Assembly (NCBI GenBank): GCA_009920875.1
Contig: RFZE01000110.1
Span: 1-5,010, forward strand
DNA: 5,010 nucleotides
Direction of reading: 5' to 3'
Source: Alphaproteobacteria bacterium
Lineage (GTDB): Bacteria; Pseudomonadota; Alphaproteobacteria; RS24
Shown here: piece after piece, positions 4,512 to 5,010 of the stretch
Layout of the letters: each line of letters starts with the position of its first letter
Numbering within the stretch: the stretch's first letter is position 1
Made by a program: the position numbers and the translations under genes
Notes under the pieces: model-generated
What the model saw: only the letters and a program-made list of their open reading frames with translations
Databases searched by the model: none
Told to the model about the DNA's origin: nothing

Positions 4512-5010
4512 TAGGCTGAGACGGAAAGAGGTTGCCAAATATCGCAAATGCGACGGCCGTCGAAAATTGCAATTTTGGGAAATTGCAGAAAAATCGCCTC
4601 GCTTTGCGTCGGACGCAAAAACACGAAATCATCAACTTTGAGGGGCGTGTTACGCGGCCCCATGAGAAATTCCTGATTGGACGAGCGACCAAATAGCGGG
4701 CTGGTTTTCAGCCCTTTCGGCCATATCGGCGCGGCCATCCAATAACCGCCATGAATGAAAATGCCGGTGCCTTTTTGAGGGCGACCGACAATAGTCTCGC
4801 CATGCTCCCAAGCAGCAATGGCCAGTTCATCTGACAGTTTCAAAGCCGGTGTGGCGATAAAGGCAGCCGCTTCAAAATCCTTCAAAATCGGCATATCAAA
4901 ATCGCTCGGCTTGACCAGCGCCGAACCGGCCGCCAATTCATTGGCCAGCGCAGTGTCTTTATAAAGACCGAAAGTCGGACTGCCCGCCATATTGCGCACC
5001 ATAGTCTCAA
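4511..5010 (-). CDS. C-terminal part of a fold-type III PLP enzyme (D-threonine aldolase / D-serine dehydratase-like or alanine racemase-like), truncated by the window end
   Basis: About 165 C-terminal residues are visible. The frame stays open through the window end, so the ATG at 5002 is probably internal. The order of motifs recalls the COG3616-type D-amino-acid enzymes: a Gly-Ser loop (AGSPTF) in the place of the PLP-phosphate loop, an ELAAGSALVKPSDFD segment 13 residues later, then a beta-rich C-terminal domain with SNQEFLMGP, LKVDDFVFLRPTQSEA and a final DGRRICDIW. In D-threonine aldolase and D-serine dehydratase the C-terminal domain carries a metal site of the form PxHxC or PxHxD; here the matching stretch reads RPTQSE, so that metal site seems absent. 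Lysine-bound PLP would be in the unseen N-terminal half. The assignment rests on pattern memory, and the substrate is unknown. The gene leads the ICMT-like gene in a probable operon. Confidence 0.6.
   Translation of the reverse strand, partial: ETMVRNMAGSPTFGLYKDTALANELAAGSALVKPSDFDMPILKDFEAAAFIATPALKLSDELAIAAWEHGETIVGRPQKGTGIFIHGGYWMAAPIWPKGLKTSPLFGRSSNQEFLMGPRNTPLKVDDFVFLRPTQSEAIFLQFPKIAIFDGRRICDIWQPLSVSA

Noticed and set aside
4083..4547. 154-residue minus-strand frame overlapping the methyltransferase
   Set aside because: It is a shifted frame of the methyltransferase, which has clear membrane and SAM motifs and a strong ribosome binding site; the alternative shows no family motif.
4871..4890. 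Tandem TTCAAAATC repeat, with a third imperfect copy nearby
   Set aside because: It lies inside the PLP-enzyme coding region and reflects recurring Ile/Leu-Phe/Asp codons; too short for a repeat element.

Overview
The window is ordinary chromosomal DNA of a Gram-negative bacterium, most likely an alphaproteobacterium of moderate GC content (about half GC by eye). The basis is tightly packed genes, a Sec-exported (periplasmic) peroxidase, an MJ0042-like zinc ribbon and the general character of the proteins. No single marker fixes the taxon. I see no tRNA, rRNA, CRISPR array, insertion sequence or phage gene, and no gene-free stretch longer than about 100 bases.

Layout. (1) Bases 1-664 (+) hold the 3' part of a crotonase / enoyl-CoA hydratase gene, cut by the window edge and followed by a strong intrinsic terminator (685-710). 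(2) Bases 740-1690 (-) encode an AEC-family membrane transporter, convergent with the crotonase gene. (3) A 102-base divergent spacer leads to a two-gene photolyase locus on the + strand. The first gene (1793-2512 as read; 1793-2576 if a one-base frameshift is corrected) encodes only the FAD-binding catalytic half of a photolyase. The second (2573-2998) encodes only the N-terminal alpha/beta half. (4) Bases 3001-3534 (-) encode an exported, thioredoxin-type glutathione peroxidase, ending tail-to-tail two bases from the photolyase locus. (5) Bases 3636-4061 (+) encode a small zinc-ribbon protein. Its stop codon overlaps that of (6), 4058-4498 (-), an ICMT/PEMT-type membrane methyltransferase. 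(7) That methyltransferase lies 12 bases downstream of the C-terminal part of a fold-type III PLP enzyme (4511-5010, -), cut by the window end, and is probably in one operon with it.

The most notable item is the photolyase locus. The two domains that normally form one polypeptide (alpha/beta first, FAD domain second) are separate proteins encoded in swapped order. The FAD half keeps the residues expected for FAD binding and the lesion pocket. It has Phe where the flavin-proximal Trp of the classical electron-transfer triad should be, and lacks the four cysteines of Fe-S photolyases. Its reading frame is broken at a CCCC run near the 3' end. The frame beyond the break encodes a plausible photolyase C-terminus and ends in an ATGA overlap with the next gene, so the ancestral gene clearly ran to 2576. 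The frameshift is either a recent mutation or a homopolymer error.

Together the photolyase pair and the peroxidase could form a small light/oxidative-damage neighbourhood, but they are on opposite strands and shared regulation is only an inference.
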